A DNA stretch of 64,000 bases, taken from positions 78,320,020 to 78,384,019 of the forward strand of contig JAWZYU010000008.1 of NCBI GenBank assembly GCA_038380435.1. The letters run 5' to 3'. The stretch comes from Ryuthela nishihirai. Taxonomy: Eukaryota; Arthropoda; Arachnida; Araneae; Heptathelidae. A program made the position numbers and the translations under genes. The notes below the pieces were generated by a model. It did no database searches, was not told the origin of the DNA, and worked only from the letters and a program-made list of their open reading frames with translations. Shown here piece after piece: positions 55,456-64,000 of this stretch; within the stretch, counting starts at the first letter, position 1, and the number at the start of each line of letters is the position of its first letter.

Positions 55456-56314
55456 ATATGTCAAAAGTGAGTCAGATTTAGTTCTTAGTAGCTTCTTTAG
55501 CTTCTATAGATAAATTTAATTGAAGTGTTCGTGTTGCAACCGGTGAAGAAATAAATATCCCTTTCTAATTCTATTGTCAATTATTGAAATAATATTTCCT
55601 TTTTACATTTTATGGGTCAAGTAAATGACGTTACGGAAATACCCTCGTTTACAATCATTTTTATGGAGGAATTACAAGAACTCTACAGTCACACTTGAAT
55701 ATGGGGTCTCGTTTTCAAAGAGAATGAAGTTCTTTATTCACCGACTTTTGCACTCGTTAACAGTTTTAATTCGAACCAATGCGAGATAAGGGAAACACAA
55801 ATAGCAATGTTTCATTAGTACTTATAAAATACAGAAAGTATTTCTCTTTTATTCTTTAAAAATAAAAAGTTCGTTTTCTCACAACTGTCTTAAAAATAGT
55901 GACAGATTGTTATTTTCGTTGCAATAGCGTTTGACACCCTACATTCTAAATTTCAAATTTCTCCAATAATCAGATCACTTGCCTAAATATGGATTTCCGT
56001 ATTTAGGTCCCTCTGACGATATAACTTAAAACTGCTAAAGGATCTGAAAAATGTGAATTATAATATTTTATTGGTACCTACCCAATTAAAAGAAGAATTT
56101 TCCCACTCATCCCTGGATGTAAGGGGGAAACTTTGTTGTTAGTACGTCACATTCCACCTTAAAAGTTATAAATTTCTAGCATAAAAATATCGTTTGCAAT
56201 ATTTATTTAAAATTTCGTATTTCGACATATTTCTTACCTTTAGAGGGAGCTATTTATATTTTTCATTGAAACGGAAAATGCGAATTATAATGTTTCATTA
56301 TAATACGTAAATTG
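55456..56314. other. old dispersed repeat
   Basis: About 55690-56300 is the best-preserved member of the AT-rich repeat also seen at 15.2-16.0 kb. No coding content. Confidence 0.5.
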
Positions 56315-57108
56315 TCTTTAAATGATACCTAGGTAGTCACTGGAAGGAGATCTATGCACCAATCCCCTGTGATGACGTGTAGAAATAGCCAAGTCCAGCA
56401 CCTAATATCTAACCCCGACTTCTCGTGATTCTCTCTGGTGGAAGTGAACGAAAAGGGAGTGCTGCTACATCAGTGGGGCCTAATGATCTAGACAACTATG
56501 GCTGCATTTTTTTCTACCCTGTTGAGGAGTGGCCAATCACATAGGGTTCTAGTGCTGACCATATATACCTACCTGAACGGAATAAGACTCTGAGCTTGAG
56601 TATGAATCCTGGCCTTGCTGAACTGGTGGGCTTCTGTGGAGGGAAAATCTTCCGCTGTGTTTTCTGTTTGATGGTGCGTTGGCAGCCCCAAGTGAATAGA
56701 CTCACAGGATACGTTTTATCATCTGGTCGATAATCTTCATCTGAGGTCATCGCAGGTATCTGAACTCTTGTTCTACGGATATCGACAAACCTACATACAT
56801 TGGAGGAAGTCTTCCAGTGTAGATGCCTTCGGCCTTTGGTAATGGGGGTACAGGTCTTTTCCCTATGCCTGCGACTAGAGGGATGTTTGACATTGTTGGC
56901 ATTCACTCTCTCAATGAGCATAGCTTCTTTAAACATTCCACTAAACAATATCTCTCCATAGGTAGTTGGAATATGAGGACTCTGTACAGAGATTATTCTC
57001 TTGATGTCCCCACACAAGAAATCCACCCTTATCACCTTGATATTTGCAGGAGGCCAGAATAGACAGATAGATAGTTTTAAGATTCTGACCTATGTCAGAA
57101 TCTTAAAA
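56315..57108 (+). mobile_element. RTE LINE 5' fragment ending in a hairpin
   Basis: Matches the first about 760 bp of the intact RTE (leader through the LQETRW region), with frame breaks. It ends in a 14-bp perfect hairpin (57075-57088/57095-57108) copied from the LINE sequence AGATTCTTAAAAATAA. The rest of the LINE is absent, so this is a 3'-deleted copy. Confidence 0.85.
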
Positions 57109-57409
57109 ATAACACTAAACAACAAAGTGAAACCTTTTCTTTATATCATTGTTCAAATAAGATGTTTTCAATTAATTTTGGACTGCTGAATTCAAATCTG
57201 GTTGTCAAAAAAAAAACTGCAGCACGTACAGTTTTTTTTTAATCACGGATTGATGAATTTCATATTTCAATTAATACACATATAGGAAAATAAAAATAAA
57301 TGTGGCTATTTTATTAAATTGCAACTTAAAACTCATTAATTAATTACGTGATTACAGTGAAAAAAATTAGAAACATCATAGTTATAGACCACTGAATATA
57401 AAGTAACAA
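57109..57409. other. unassigned AT-rich stretch
   Basis: Contains an A-run and an inverted T-run near 57205-57240. Nothing else recognised. Confidence 0.5.
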
Positions 57410-57960
57410 ATGAAATAATATTAAAACGCAAAATAAGAAAACATGGGTAAGGATCTTTTATACTTACAAGAAGTTCATTTTTGTCTTTTATGTGTGAGGT
57501 ATACTCCTTCTGCAAGAACCAGCAATAGTCACCCATCATTTCTAGGCCCAACTGCCTTGGTATCTCTCCTCCATGGTTAGGACATTCTGGTGAAATCTTT
57601 CCCTTTGCTCATCACTTATAGCTCCTAAGTTCTTGGGAAAGAAGTCGGGATGCGAGTGCAAGAAATGAAATCTTCAAAGACATTCGGCAGCCAAGATTTT
57701 CGTCATTCTTGGGAAGATCTTGAATGAGCTGATGGTAGTTTTTCTCTTTGTAATTCCTCAGAAAACCCTGGACTACAGACGTGAAGATTTCCATGCAGCG
57801 CGCTCCTTGATATTCAGTTTTTCTTCGAAGACAGTATCATTCAAGTTAACCTACGTCGAGTACTTTGATCCATTCGGTTTATCGCCACCAGAAGAAATAA
57901 AACACTATTTACTTACTTCTTCAAAGCCGATCGTGTATAACTCTTCGTAAATTCAAGCAA
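57410..57960 (-). pseudogene. C-terminal fragment of the same arthropod protein family as 31.3 kb
   Basis: Antisense blocks in different frames: VVQGFLRNYKEKNYHQLI, LGCRMSLKI, then in another frame FFPKNLGAISDEQ and ERFHQNVLTMEERYQG, then in a third DYCWFLQKE. The order matches the C-terminal part of the multicopy arthropod family whose N-terminal part lies at 31336-33137. At least three frameshifts and several stops. Attribution is from memory of repeated uncharacterised proteins. Confidence 0.6.
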
Positions 57961-58132
57961 ATTACTCTGTAAAATGCGGTTACTATTGCATCTATTGCTT
58001 TAAACGTAGGAATTATAACATAAGCCCATATGATGTATTGTATCAGTTTGAGCAAACTCCTAACGATAGGAATGAATTGTTGGTAACAACTAGCATATGA
58101 GTACTAAATAGTACTACACTATATTAATAAAG

Positions 58133-59002
58133 ATGGTACTCATAACTATCAATTCCTCTACTATTACGGCATACAGCCCCGAAGATTTGGAAATTAATTG
58201 TGAAACACCGATCACACTCAATGGTGAATACGAGATAACACTGATCGGTAGAAATATGTGATATTCCTGGTACATCAGTGATAAAGATAACAATAACACT
58301 CTCAAATACTTCAATGGATGGCAATGGAATAAAATAATTTTCCCGAATGGAATGTACGATATAGACCGATTTAATGATGTTTTGAAAAATGTCTTTGGGG
58401 ATCCTAGCCGTATAATACTAGAAAGCAACCTCCCTACATTAAGATTTGTTATTCGTTTGGGAAGAGGGTATAAAATAGATATTTCTGAAGGAAAGTTGCG
58501 AGAAATACTAGGGTTCAAATCGAAAATTATCGATGCAGCAAAAAACGAAGGAAAGTTGCCACCCAACATGACGAAAGGGGTCTATCGCATTCTAATTCAC
58601 TGTTCTATTGTCGAATCTTACTATCTCAATAACCAGAAGAGCGACGTGTTGTATAGTTTCGTACCTCAAACACCACCTGGCAGTTTAATCGATACACATC
58701 CATTCTTCCCCATATATTTACCGCTGAATAAAACTGATTTCATTTACAACTTTAGAATGAAAGTAACCGATCAGAACAATAAAGTAATTGACTTGAACAA
58801 GGAAAACGTGACTTGTAACGTGAACAAGGAAAACGTTACACGTCAGACCCAAATAAAGATGAAGATACTGAGAAAGCGAATTAAAATATTTTATACAAAT
58901 CCGTCGCCTATTGTTCGCAAAAACGAGAAAATATCCCCTAAAAGAAGAGATATTCTTAATCAGTTAATTTACGGAAATGGCCTAAAAATCATTAAGTCAT
59001 AA
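58133..59002 (+). pseudogene. penton/minor-capsid-like protein of a Polinton/adintovirus-like element, broken
   Basis: From an ATG at 58133 the frame runs to a TAA at 59000-59002, with one in-frame TGA at 58259-58261. Downstream of that stop 216 codons are open from 58352. Order of features: an N-terminal strand-rich segment, a WNKIIFPNGMYDIDRFN region, a LRFVIRLGRGYKIDIS strand, a glycine-poor LREILGF segment, LIHCSIVESYYLN, a YSFVPQTPPGSLI segment, and an IYLPLNKTDFIYNFRMKVTD strand pair. This matches my memory of the single-jelly-roll penton-type proteins of Polinton/adintovirus-like elements. The C-terminus is basic and lysine-rich. It lies directly upstream of a major-capsid-like fragment on the same strand. 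I see no DNA polymerase, integrase, ATPase or protease nearby. Confidence 0.55.
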
Positions 59003-59128
59003 AGTAAGTATAGGTTGAACGTTGCAGCTACTTACTGGAACTTGTTCGAAGACTCAATAGACGATAATTCCACGACAAAATACGAATACTTGGAATATCG
59101 AGAAACCAAGGTTAATGTTAAAAATCTC

Positions 59129-59390
59129 GAAAAATACGAAATATTTACCAGTAATAATTTTGCTACAAAAGTTGGAAGAAATATACGAAAATTCGAAAAA
59201 TACGAAATATTTACCAGTAATAATTTTGCTACAAAAGTTGGAATTTTTGCCTCTGACGTGTATATAACTATTGTGCGGATGTAGAATCTCGAAAAATACG
59301 AAATATTTACCAGTTGGAAAGTTTTTCCAACTGGTAAGTTGGAAGTTTTTCTACATCCGCACAATAGTTATATACACGTCAGAGGCAAAA
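59129..59390. repeat. direct and inverted duplications breaking the capsid region
   Basis: A segment of about 50 bp (CGAAAAATACGAAATATTTA...GTTGGAA) occurs at 59129-59178 and 59194-59243. A 42-bp perfect inverted repeat (59245-59286 and 59349-59390) encloses a smaller hairpin (59309-59320/59324-59335). The material derives from the capsid coding region itself, so these are local copying rearrangements. Confidence 0.85.
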
Positions 59391-60187
59391 TATTGAAATC
59401 AGATGGGTCTGATATCGGCGGCAATGATATAGTTACGATGGTCAATAATGGGTACAACATTTTTAAGAGAGCTCAATATTATATCGAAAACAGAGAATTG
59501 GAAGATATTGAATTGCCAGGAGTGACGACCACGATTCACAATTTAATTGATTTTACCGAAGACTTTTCACACAGTGCTGCCATAAGTATGATGTGGTTCA
59601 AAGATACCGCAGACAGTTCGAAAATGAATTGGTATTTGTACGATGGAGGCGAAGATAAACTGGACACGAATAATAAGATAAAGGATTTTGCACAAGCGTT
59701 GAAGAAAAATCCTGAATTCAATCAAGGATTCTCGGACAGATATGGCATTACAAAAAATAGTCAAAATGTAAGTTTATTCTTACCACTGAATCGGCTGAAT
59801 ATGCTGTTTGATCACATGTTACTAGAACGGATTCAGATCAGAGTGAATAGCAAACAGTTTCCCGAACAAGAATTCGAGTGCAACTTTGAACCCAACAATT
59901 TAGATTATGCGCGAGTTTACAACAGCTTACTAGTGGCAAAAGATATGGATATCGACTCGGGTACACAAGTCAGTTACCAAGATTTTATGAAACTGTATCC
60001 GATATTCCACTTCGATGACAGCAAATACGAATCACGTCTATATGAATTATCAGCACCAGCTGACATCGAAATAGGATTTAAATTAAATAGACCACCAAAC
60101 GAATTATATCACGTATATTGTGTAATTGTCTCAGAACGAAAAGCAACTTTACAACCACTAGAGGGAAAACTTTTAGCTGTTGGATAA
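59339..60187 (+). pseudogene. double-jelly-roll major-capsid-like protein, truncated
   Basis: An open frame of 282 codons to TAA at 60185-60187. The ATG at 59339 lies inside the inverted duplication, so the native start is lost. The upstream frame 59015-59284 may hold N-terminal remnants. Visible blocks: HPHNSYIHVRGKI, NNGYNIFKRAQYYIENRE, a LPGVTTTIHNLIDF segment, a SLFLPLNRLNMLFDHML block, then DYARVYNSLL, SYQDFMKLYPIFHFD and a C-terminal YCVIVSERKATLQPL. The order fits the major capsid family of Polinton-like elements. The block after FLPLNRL runs straight into a later part of the fold, so about 100 or more residues seem missing by internal deletion. This part is otherwise stop-free. Confidence 0.6.
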
Positions 60188-60505
60188 AAAAACTATTTTA
60201 AATACAATCAAAATTTACATCTATTTGCACGTTTTAAAAAAAATATGTATGTTCCCCACTTCTAATTGAATCTGATAAAATGTTTTTAAGGGAAAATTTT
60301 CAATTAATCCGTTCAAATTTTGTTGAAGATCCTAAAAATTCCGACCATTAGGATTGTTTTAGGAGACATTCTTTTCAAAATTCTATAATGAATGCTGGAC
60401 TTAGAAAAATCGGGGACCGCCCGCGCCAATGGCGACCAGCGATTCAACTAAGCAACTTTGAAAAAACATAAAAAAAATAACTACATGTGAGAAAGAAACA
60501 TAAAC
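60188..60505. other. unassigned stretch
   Basis: No recognisable feature between the capsid fragment and the inverted repeat. Confidence 0.5.
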
Positions 60506-60506
60506 T

Positions 60507-60567
60507 ACTTACTCTTCAGGAGGGGAAAATCAAGTGACTTGGTATCGCTTGAGACCCTTCTTAAATA
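60507..60567 (-). promoter_or_regulatory. TATA-Inr-splice-donor module, minus copy
   Basis: On the minus strand TATTTAAG (60567-60560) is followed exactly 30 nt later by TCACT (60537-60533) and then GTAAGT (60512-60507). The spacing equals that of arthropod TATA/initiator core promoters. Transcription would run toward the capsid fragments, antisense to them. Confidence 0.3.
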
Positions 60568-61129
60568 CTCAACAGAAACGAAACTTTAAACCGAAAATGA
60601 ATCTTGAACTTTGGTTTTGGATAAAAATTTCGATTTGATTGCAAAATTATTACTTGGACTTTGATTTCATTATTCTTCTATGATAAAAAATTTATTCAGT
60701 TTTGGTTTTAAATTTCGGTTTGATAACAGAATTATTACTTTGATTACATAAAAGTTTTAATATTCTTGTAGCAAAATTATTACTTGGACTTTGATTACAT
60801 AAAAGTTTTAATAAACTTGTAGTAAAATTATTACTTGGACTTTGATTACGTAAAAGTTTTAATATTCTTGTAGCAAAATTATTACTTGGACTTTGATTAC
60901 ATAAAAGTTTTAATATTCTTGTAGCAAAATTATTATTTGGACTTTGATTATATAAAAGTTTTAATATTCGGTTGAGTATTTAAGAAAGGTCTCAAGCGAT
61001 TCGGTTTTGGATAAAAATTTCGGTTTGATAGCAAAATTATTACTTGGACTTTGATTAGATAAAAGTTTTAATATTATTTTATGATAAGAAATTTATTCAG
61101 TTTTGGTTTAAGGTTTTGGTTCTGTTGAG

Positions 61130-61191
61130 TATTTAAGAAGGGTCTCAAGCGATTTCAAGTCACTTTGATTTTCCCCTCCTGAAGAGTAAGT
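61130..61191 (+). promoter_or_regulatory. TATA-Inr-splice-donor module, plus copy 1
   Basis: TATTTAAG at 61130-61137, TCACT at 61160-61164 (30 nt start to start), GTAAGT at 61186-61191. A possible 26-nt first exon would end at the donor. Confidence 0.3.
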
Positions 61192-61583
61192 ACGATCTTA
61201 ATAGATTAAATTATAAAGCTGGAACGAGAATTATTGCATGGACTTTGATTACATAAAAGTTTTAATATTCTTGTAACAAAATTATTACTTGAACTTTGAT
61301 TAGATAAAAATGTAATATTCTTCTATGTTAAATTATCATACACTTCGGTTTTGGATAAAAGTTTCGGTTTGATAACTGAATTATTACTTTGGACTTTGGT
61401 TGGATAAAAGTTTTAATATTATTGTTTAAAACCAAAACTGAATATTATTACGTGGACTTTAGTTAGATAAAAGTTTTAATATTCTTGTAGCAAAATTATT
61501 ACTTGAACTTTGATTAGATAAAAATTTTAATATTCTTCTATGATAAGAAATTTATTCAGTTTTGGTTTAAAATTTCGGTTGAG

Positions 61584-61660
61584 TATTTAAGAAAGGTCTC
61601 AAGCGATTCGAAGTCAGTTTTAGTTCCCACTCCGGTATAGAGCCCAAATCTAAGGTATGT
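61584..61660 (+). promoter_or_regulatory. TATA-Inr-splice-donor module, plus copy 2
   Basis: TATTTAAG at 61584-61591, TCAGT (canonical arthropod initiator) at 61614-61618, GTATGT at 61655-61660. The flanking bases differ from copy 1, yet both spacing and motif types are kept. Another TATTTAAG near 60977 lacks the initiator and donor. Confidence 0.35.
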
Positions 61661-62095
61661 ATGATTTAAATATACTTAATTGTAAAACTGGAACGGGAAT
61701 TAGTATGTGGACTTTGATTACATAGAAGTTTTAATATTCTTGTAGCAAAATTATTACTTGAACTTTGATTAGATAAAATTTTAATATTCTTTAATGTTAA
61801 ATTATCATACACTTCACAAAGTTTCAGTGTGATAACAGAATTATTACTTTGGACTTTGGTTAGATAAAAGTTTTAATATTATTGTTTAATAGTAAAATTA
61901 TTACTTAAAATTGCTTAGATAAAAATTTTAATATTCTTTTTGGATAACAATATAATTACTTGGAATTTGATTAAAAGTTTTAATATTCTTCTATGAGAGA
62001 GGAAATTTATTCACTTTTGGATAAAACTTTTAATATTATTCTTAGATAACAGAATTAATACTTTGGACTTTACTTAAATAAAAGTTTTGATTCTG

Positions 62096-62560
62096 CTGTA
62101 TCCAGTGAAGTGTATGATAACTCAACAAACCACATCCTTTTTATCTCTTTCACACACACCTCATTTTTCTGAAAATTAGTTAAAGAATTTGGTTTAAATC
62201 TCGTCTGCCCAAAAACCTTAAATTGCCTTTTTCACATGAAACCCCCCAGTTTTTTCTGATTTTTACATGAAACACCCCAGTTTTTTCTGATTTTCACACA
62301 TATTTTTGCAAAAAACCACAAGAAACACCGACCTACATCTCCATGGCTTTTTACAACCGAATAACCCAGTGAAGTGTACGATAACTCAACAAACCGCATC
62401 ATTTTTTTAACTCATACACACACACCTCATTTCAAACTAATCCATTTAAACTAATTCACAAATTAGTTTAAATGTCTGTGAATTAGTCTAATTCACAATT
62501 TAATGCTAAAAAACACCCCCGTTTTTTCTAATTGTCACACATATTTTCACAAAAAAACAC
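62096..62560. repeat. imperfect tandem duplication, about 265 bp
   Basis: CCAGTGAAGTGTA(T/C)GATAAC...CACACACACCTCATTT...GTTTTTTCT(G/A)ATT...CACACATATTTT...CACAAGAAACA appears twice, starting near 62101 and 62367. The second unit carries a 14-bp hairpin CATTTAAACTAATT (62443-62456/62461-62474, loop CACA). Confidence 0.75.
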
Positions 62561-62678
62561 AAGAAACATACTTTTTACCTTATCCACCATAACTTTCCCC
62601 ATAGATTTTCACAGAATTTTTTGGACCCATTTACTGGCCCAGAACTCTCATTTATGCTACTACTGACAAGTAGTACTA

Positions 62679-64000
62679 CTGTAAATGGTAGCTAAATAGT
62701 CACTGGAAGGAGAGCTATGCACCAGTTCCCTATGATGATGCATAGAACAGGTCAGGCCTAGCACCTAATGTCCGACCCCACCTTTTCGTGGTGCAGACCA
62801 TTAGTACCTTTCAAAAGAGATACTCTCTTGTGGAAGTGAACGGAAGCGGAGGGCTGCCAGATTAGTGTGCCCTACTGATCTGGAAAACTCTGTCTATTTT
62901 TCTATTTTTTCTACCCTGCTGAGGAGTGGTCAACCACACAGGGTCCTGGTGCTGACCATACAAACCCATTGGACTGGACAGATATATGGTTCTGACCGTG
63001 ATTATGGATCCTGATTTTGCTGCACTGGTGGGCTTTTGTGGAGGGGAAATCTTCTGCTGTGTTTTCTGTTTGTTTGTGTGTTGAGAGCCCCAAGTGAATA
63101 GATTCACAGGATATGTTTCTCAGCTGGTGGATAATCCTGAGCATAGGTCATCGCAGGAACCTGAACACTTTGCTTCTATTGGCATCGTCAAATTCTACAT
63201 TGGAGGAAGTCTTCCAGTGTAGATGGCTTCAGCCTGTAGTGGTGGGGGAATGGGTCTTTACCCCATGTCTGAGATTAGGGGGCTGTTTGATGTTGTCGGC
63301 ATTCCCTCTCTCAATAAACATAGTTTCTTTAAACATCCCACTAACCATTCTCTCTCCATAGGTAGTTGGAATGTGAGGACTGTGCACAGAGCTTATTCTT
63401 ATGATATGCTCACACAAGAATCCCACTGTTATAACCTAGATATTCTCAGCTTGCAAGAGACCAGATGGACAGATAAAGGTCAGATTCTTAAAAATAATCT
63501 TAAATTTCTCTTTTCAGGGAGGAACGATAATAAACATCACCAAGGCGTGGGTCTGCTTCTCAGCAGACACGCTAGTGATGCTCTTTTAGGATATGAGTGC
63601 ATTAATGAAAGATTCCTTACAGCAAAATTTCAGACAAGCGTTAAAAATTTGAATGTTATTTGCTGTTATGCCCCCACTGAGGATGCCGATGAGGGTAAGA
63701 AGGATAGGTTTTTACGGAAAACTTCAGGACATTTTGAATTCTGTCAAGAAAGGAGATATTACCCTTGTTCTAGGTGACTTCAATGCCAAAGTTGGTACTG
63801 ATTCTGACCTTTGGGGAGGAGTACTATGCCCTTTTGGTATTGGTAGCTGCAATGGCAATGGGCAACGTCTCCTATAGGGTAAGTAAACTCGGTGGTTTCA
63901 GAATAACTAAAACTTATTACAAAAACCGCGAAATACATAAGTACACATGGGTTTCACCCGATGGGCTGCATAAGAATATAATTGATTATATATTAATTAA
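62679..64000 (+). mobile_element. RTE LINE copy, cut by the window end
   Basis: Collinear with the intact RTE from its first bases (CTGTAAATGGTAGCTA) through the endonuclease region. High identity makes it the second youngest copy here. The 3' part lies beyond the window. Confidence 0.92.
63223..64000 (+). pseudogene. RTE endonuclease-RT ORF, frameshifted (partial)
   Basis: The frame from 63223 corresponds to the start of the 1003-codon ORF and shows SIGSWNVRT, LQETRWTDKG and CCYAPTEDAD. A small indel near 63710 shifts the frame. GDFNAKVG continues in the frame of 63653-63877 and meets a TAG near 63875, where the intact copy has CAG. The copy is therefore inactive. Confidence 0.88.

Larger units (their letters stand above)
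60506..61192. repeat. inverted repeat with 87-bp arms around a tandem array
   Basis: The left arm 60506-60592 and right arm 61105-61192 are inverted copies with few differences (TACTTACTCTTCAGGAGGGG... on the left). Each arm carries a TATTTAAG - TCACT - GTAAGT module, pointing outward in opposite directions. A third, direct copy with changes lies at about 61565-61660. Confidence 0.8.
60600..62095. repeat. degenerate 51-bp tandem repeat
   Basis: The unit GTTTTAATATTCTTGTAGCA + AAATTATTACTTGGACTTTG + ATTACATAAAA repeats, best preserved at 60750-60965 and drifting afterwards. The promoter-like modules are embedded in it. No coding content. Confidence 0.85.

Noticed and set aside
57720..57950. 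76-codon + strand ORF
   Set aside because: It is the complement of the C-terminal blocks of the arthropod protein family, which read better on the minus strand.
58114..58569. 151-codon minus-strand ORF over the penton-like gene
   Set aside because: Shadow of the sense gene, which shows the family block order.
58133..60187. A complete integrated virus
   Set aside because: Only two broken capsid-type genes are visible. No polymerase, integrase, ATPase, protease or terminal repeats of the right size could be found around them.

Overview
This is a stretch of animal nuclear DNA, almost certainly arthropod and possibly chelicerate. It is AT-rich, without operons, and built largely from transposable elements (TEs) nested in one another. 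The arthropod call rests on tRNA-derived SINEs, an RTE-type LINE with a (GAT)n tail, many Tc1/mariner, pogo and hAT elements, a multicopy protein family I recall from arthropod genomes, and Polinton/adintovirus-like capsid fragments. No complete host gene can be shown. The only long intact coding region is the LINE polyprotein at 39526-42537 (1003 codons).

Layout. 0-12.6 kb: a possible terminal exon at the left edge, SINEs, a deletion-derivative mariner element (1356-1927), two adjacent decayed Tc1-like elements (3118-4643, 4668-6240), a decayed pogo element carrying two SINE insertions (about 8020-10385), an RTE 3' fragment and another Tc1 remnant. 12.6-24 kb: AT-rich DNA with a 36-bp minisatellite, a hairpin-rich MITE, a pogo-like element, SINE dimers, a hAT MITE and two small exon-like segments. 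24-29 kb: SINEs and an old tandem array of about 150-bp units that has taken a hAT MITE, a SINE and a TA-target MITE. 31.3-34.8 kb: a broken member of an arthropod protein family, interrupted by a 561-bp retroposon and followed by an antisense LINE fragment. 35-44.6 kb: an old antisense RTE element containing a SINE, a hAT MITE, a 3-bp-TSD MITE and, in the opposite orientation, the young intact RTE. 45-52 kb: an inverted-repeat element, a hAT MITE in which one end has become a 16-unit satellite, a palindromic MITE and a higher-order tandem repeat. 52-57 kb: decayed SINEs, a tandem duplication, a candidate terminal exon with a poly(A) signal, and an RTE 5' fragment. 57.4-60.2 kb: an antisense fragment of the same arthropod protein family, then two broken capsid-type genes. 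60.5-62.6 kb: 51-bp repeats with inverted and tandem copies of a TATA-Inr-splice-donor module. 62.7 kb to the end: a third RTE copy cut by the window edge.

Most worth checking: (i) five small exon-like segments on the + strand between 20.9 and 53 kb, four of which share one reading phase; (ii) the hAT-derived satellite with its unexpanded relative in the same window; (iii) repeated near-perfect short-loop hairpins, one of them inherited by two SINE copies; (iv) the duplicated promoter-like module at 60.5-61.7 kb; (v) the capsid fragments. Boundaries, target-site duplications (TSDs) and terminal inverted repeats (TIRs) were read by eye. Family names rest on recalled motifs, not on a search.
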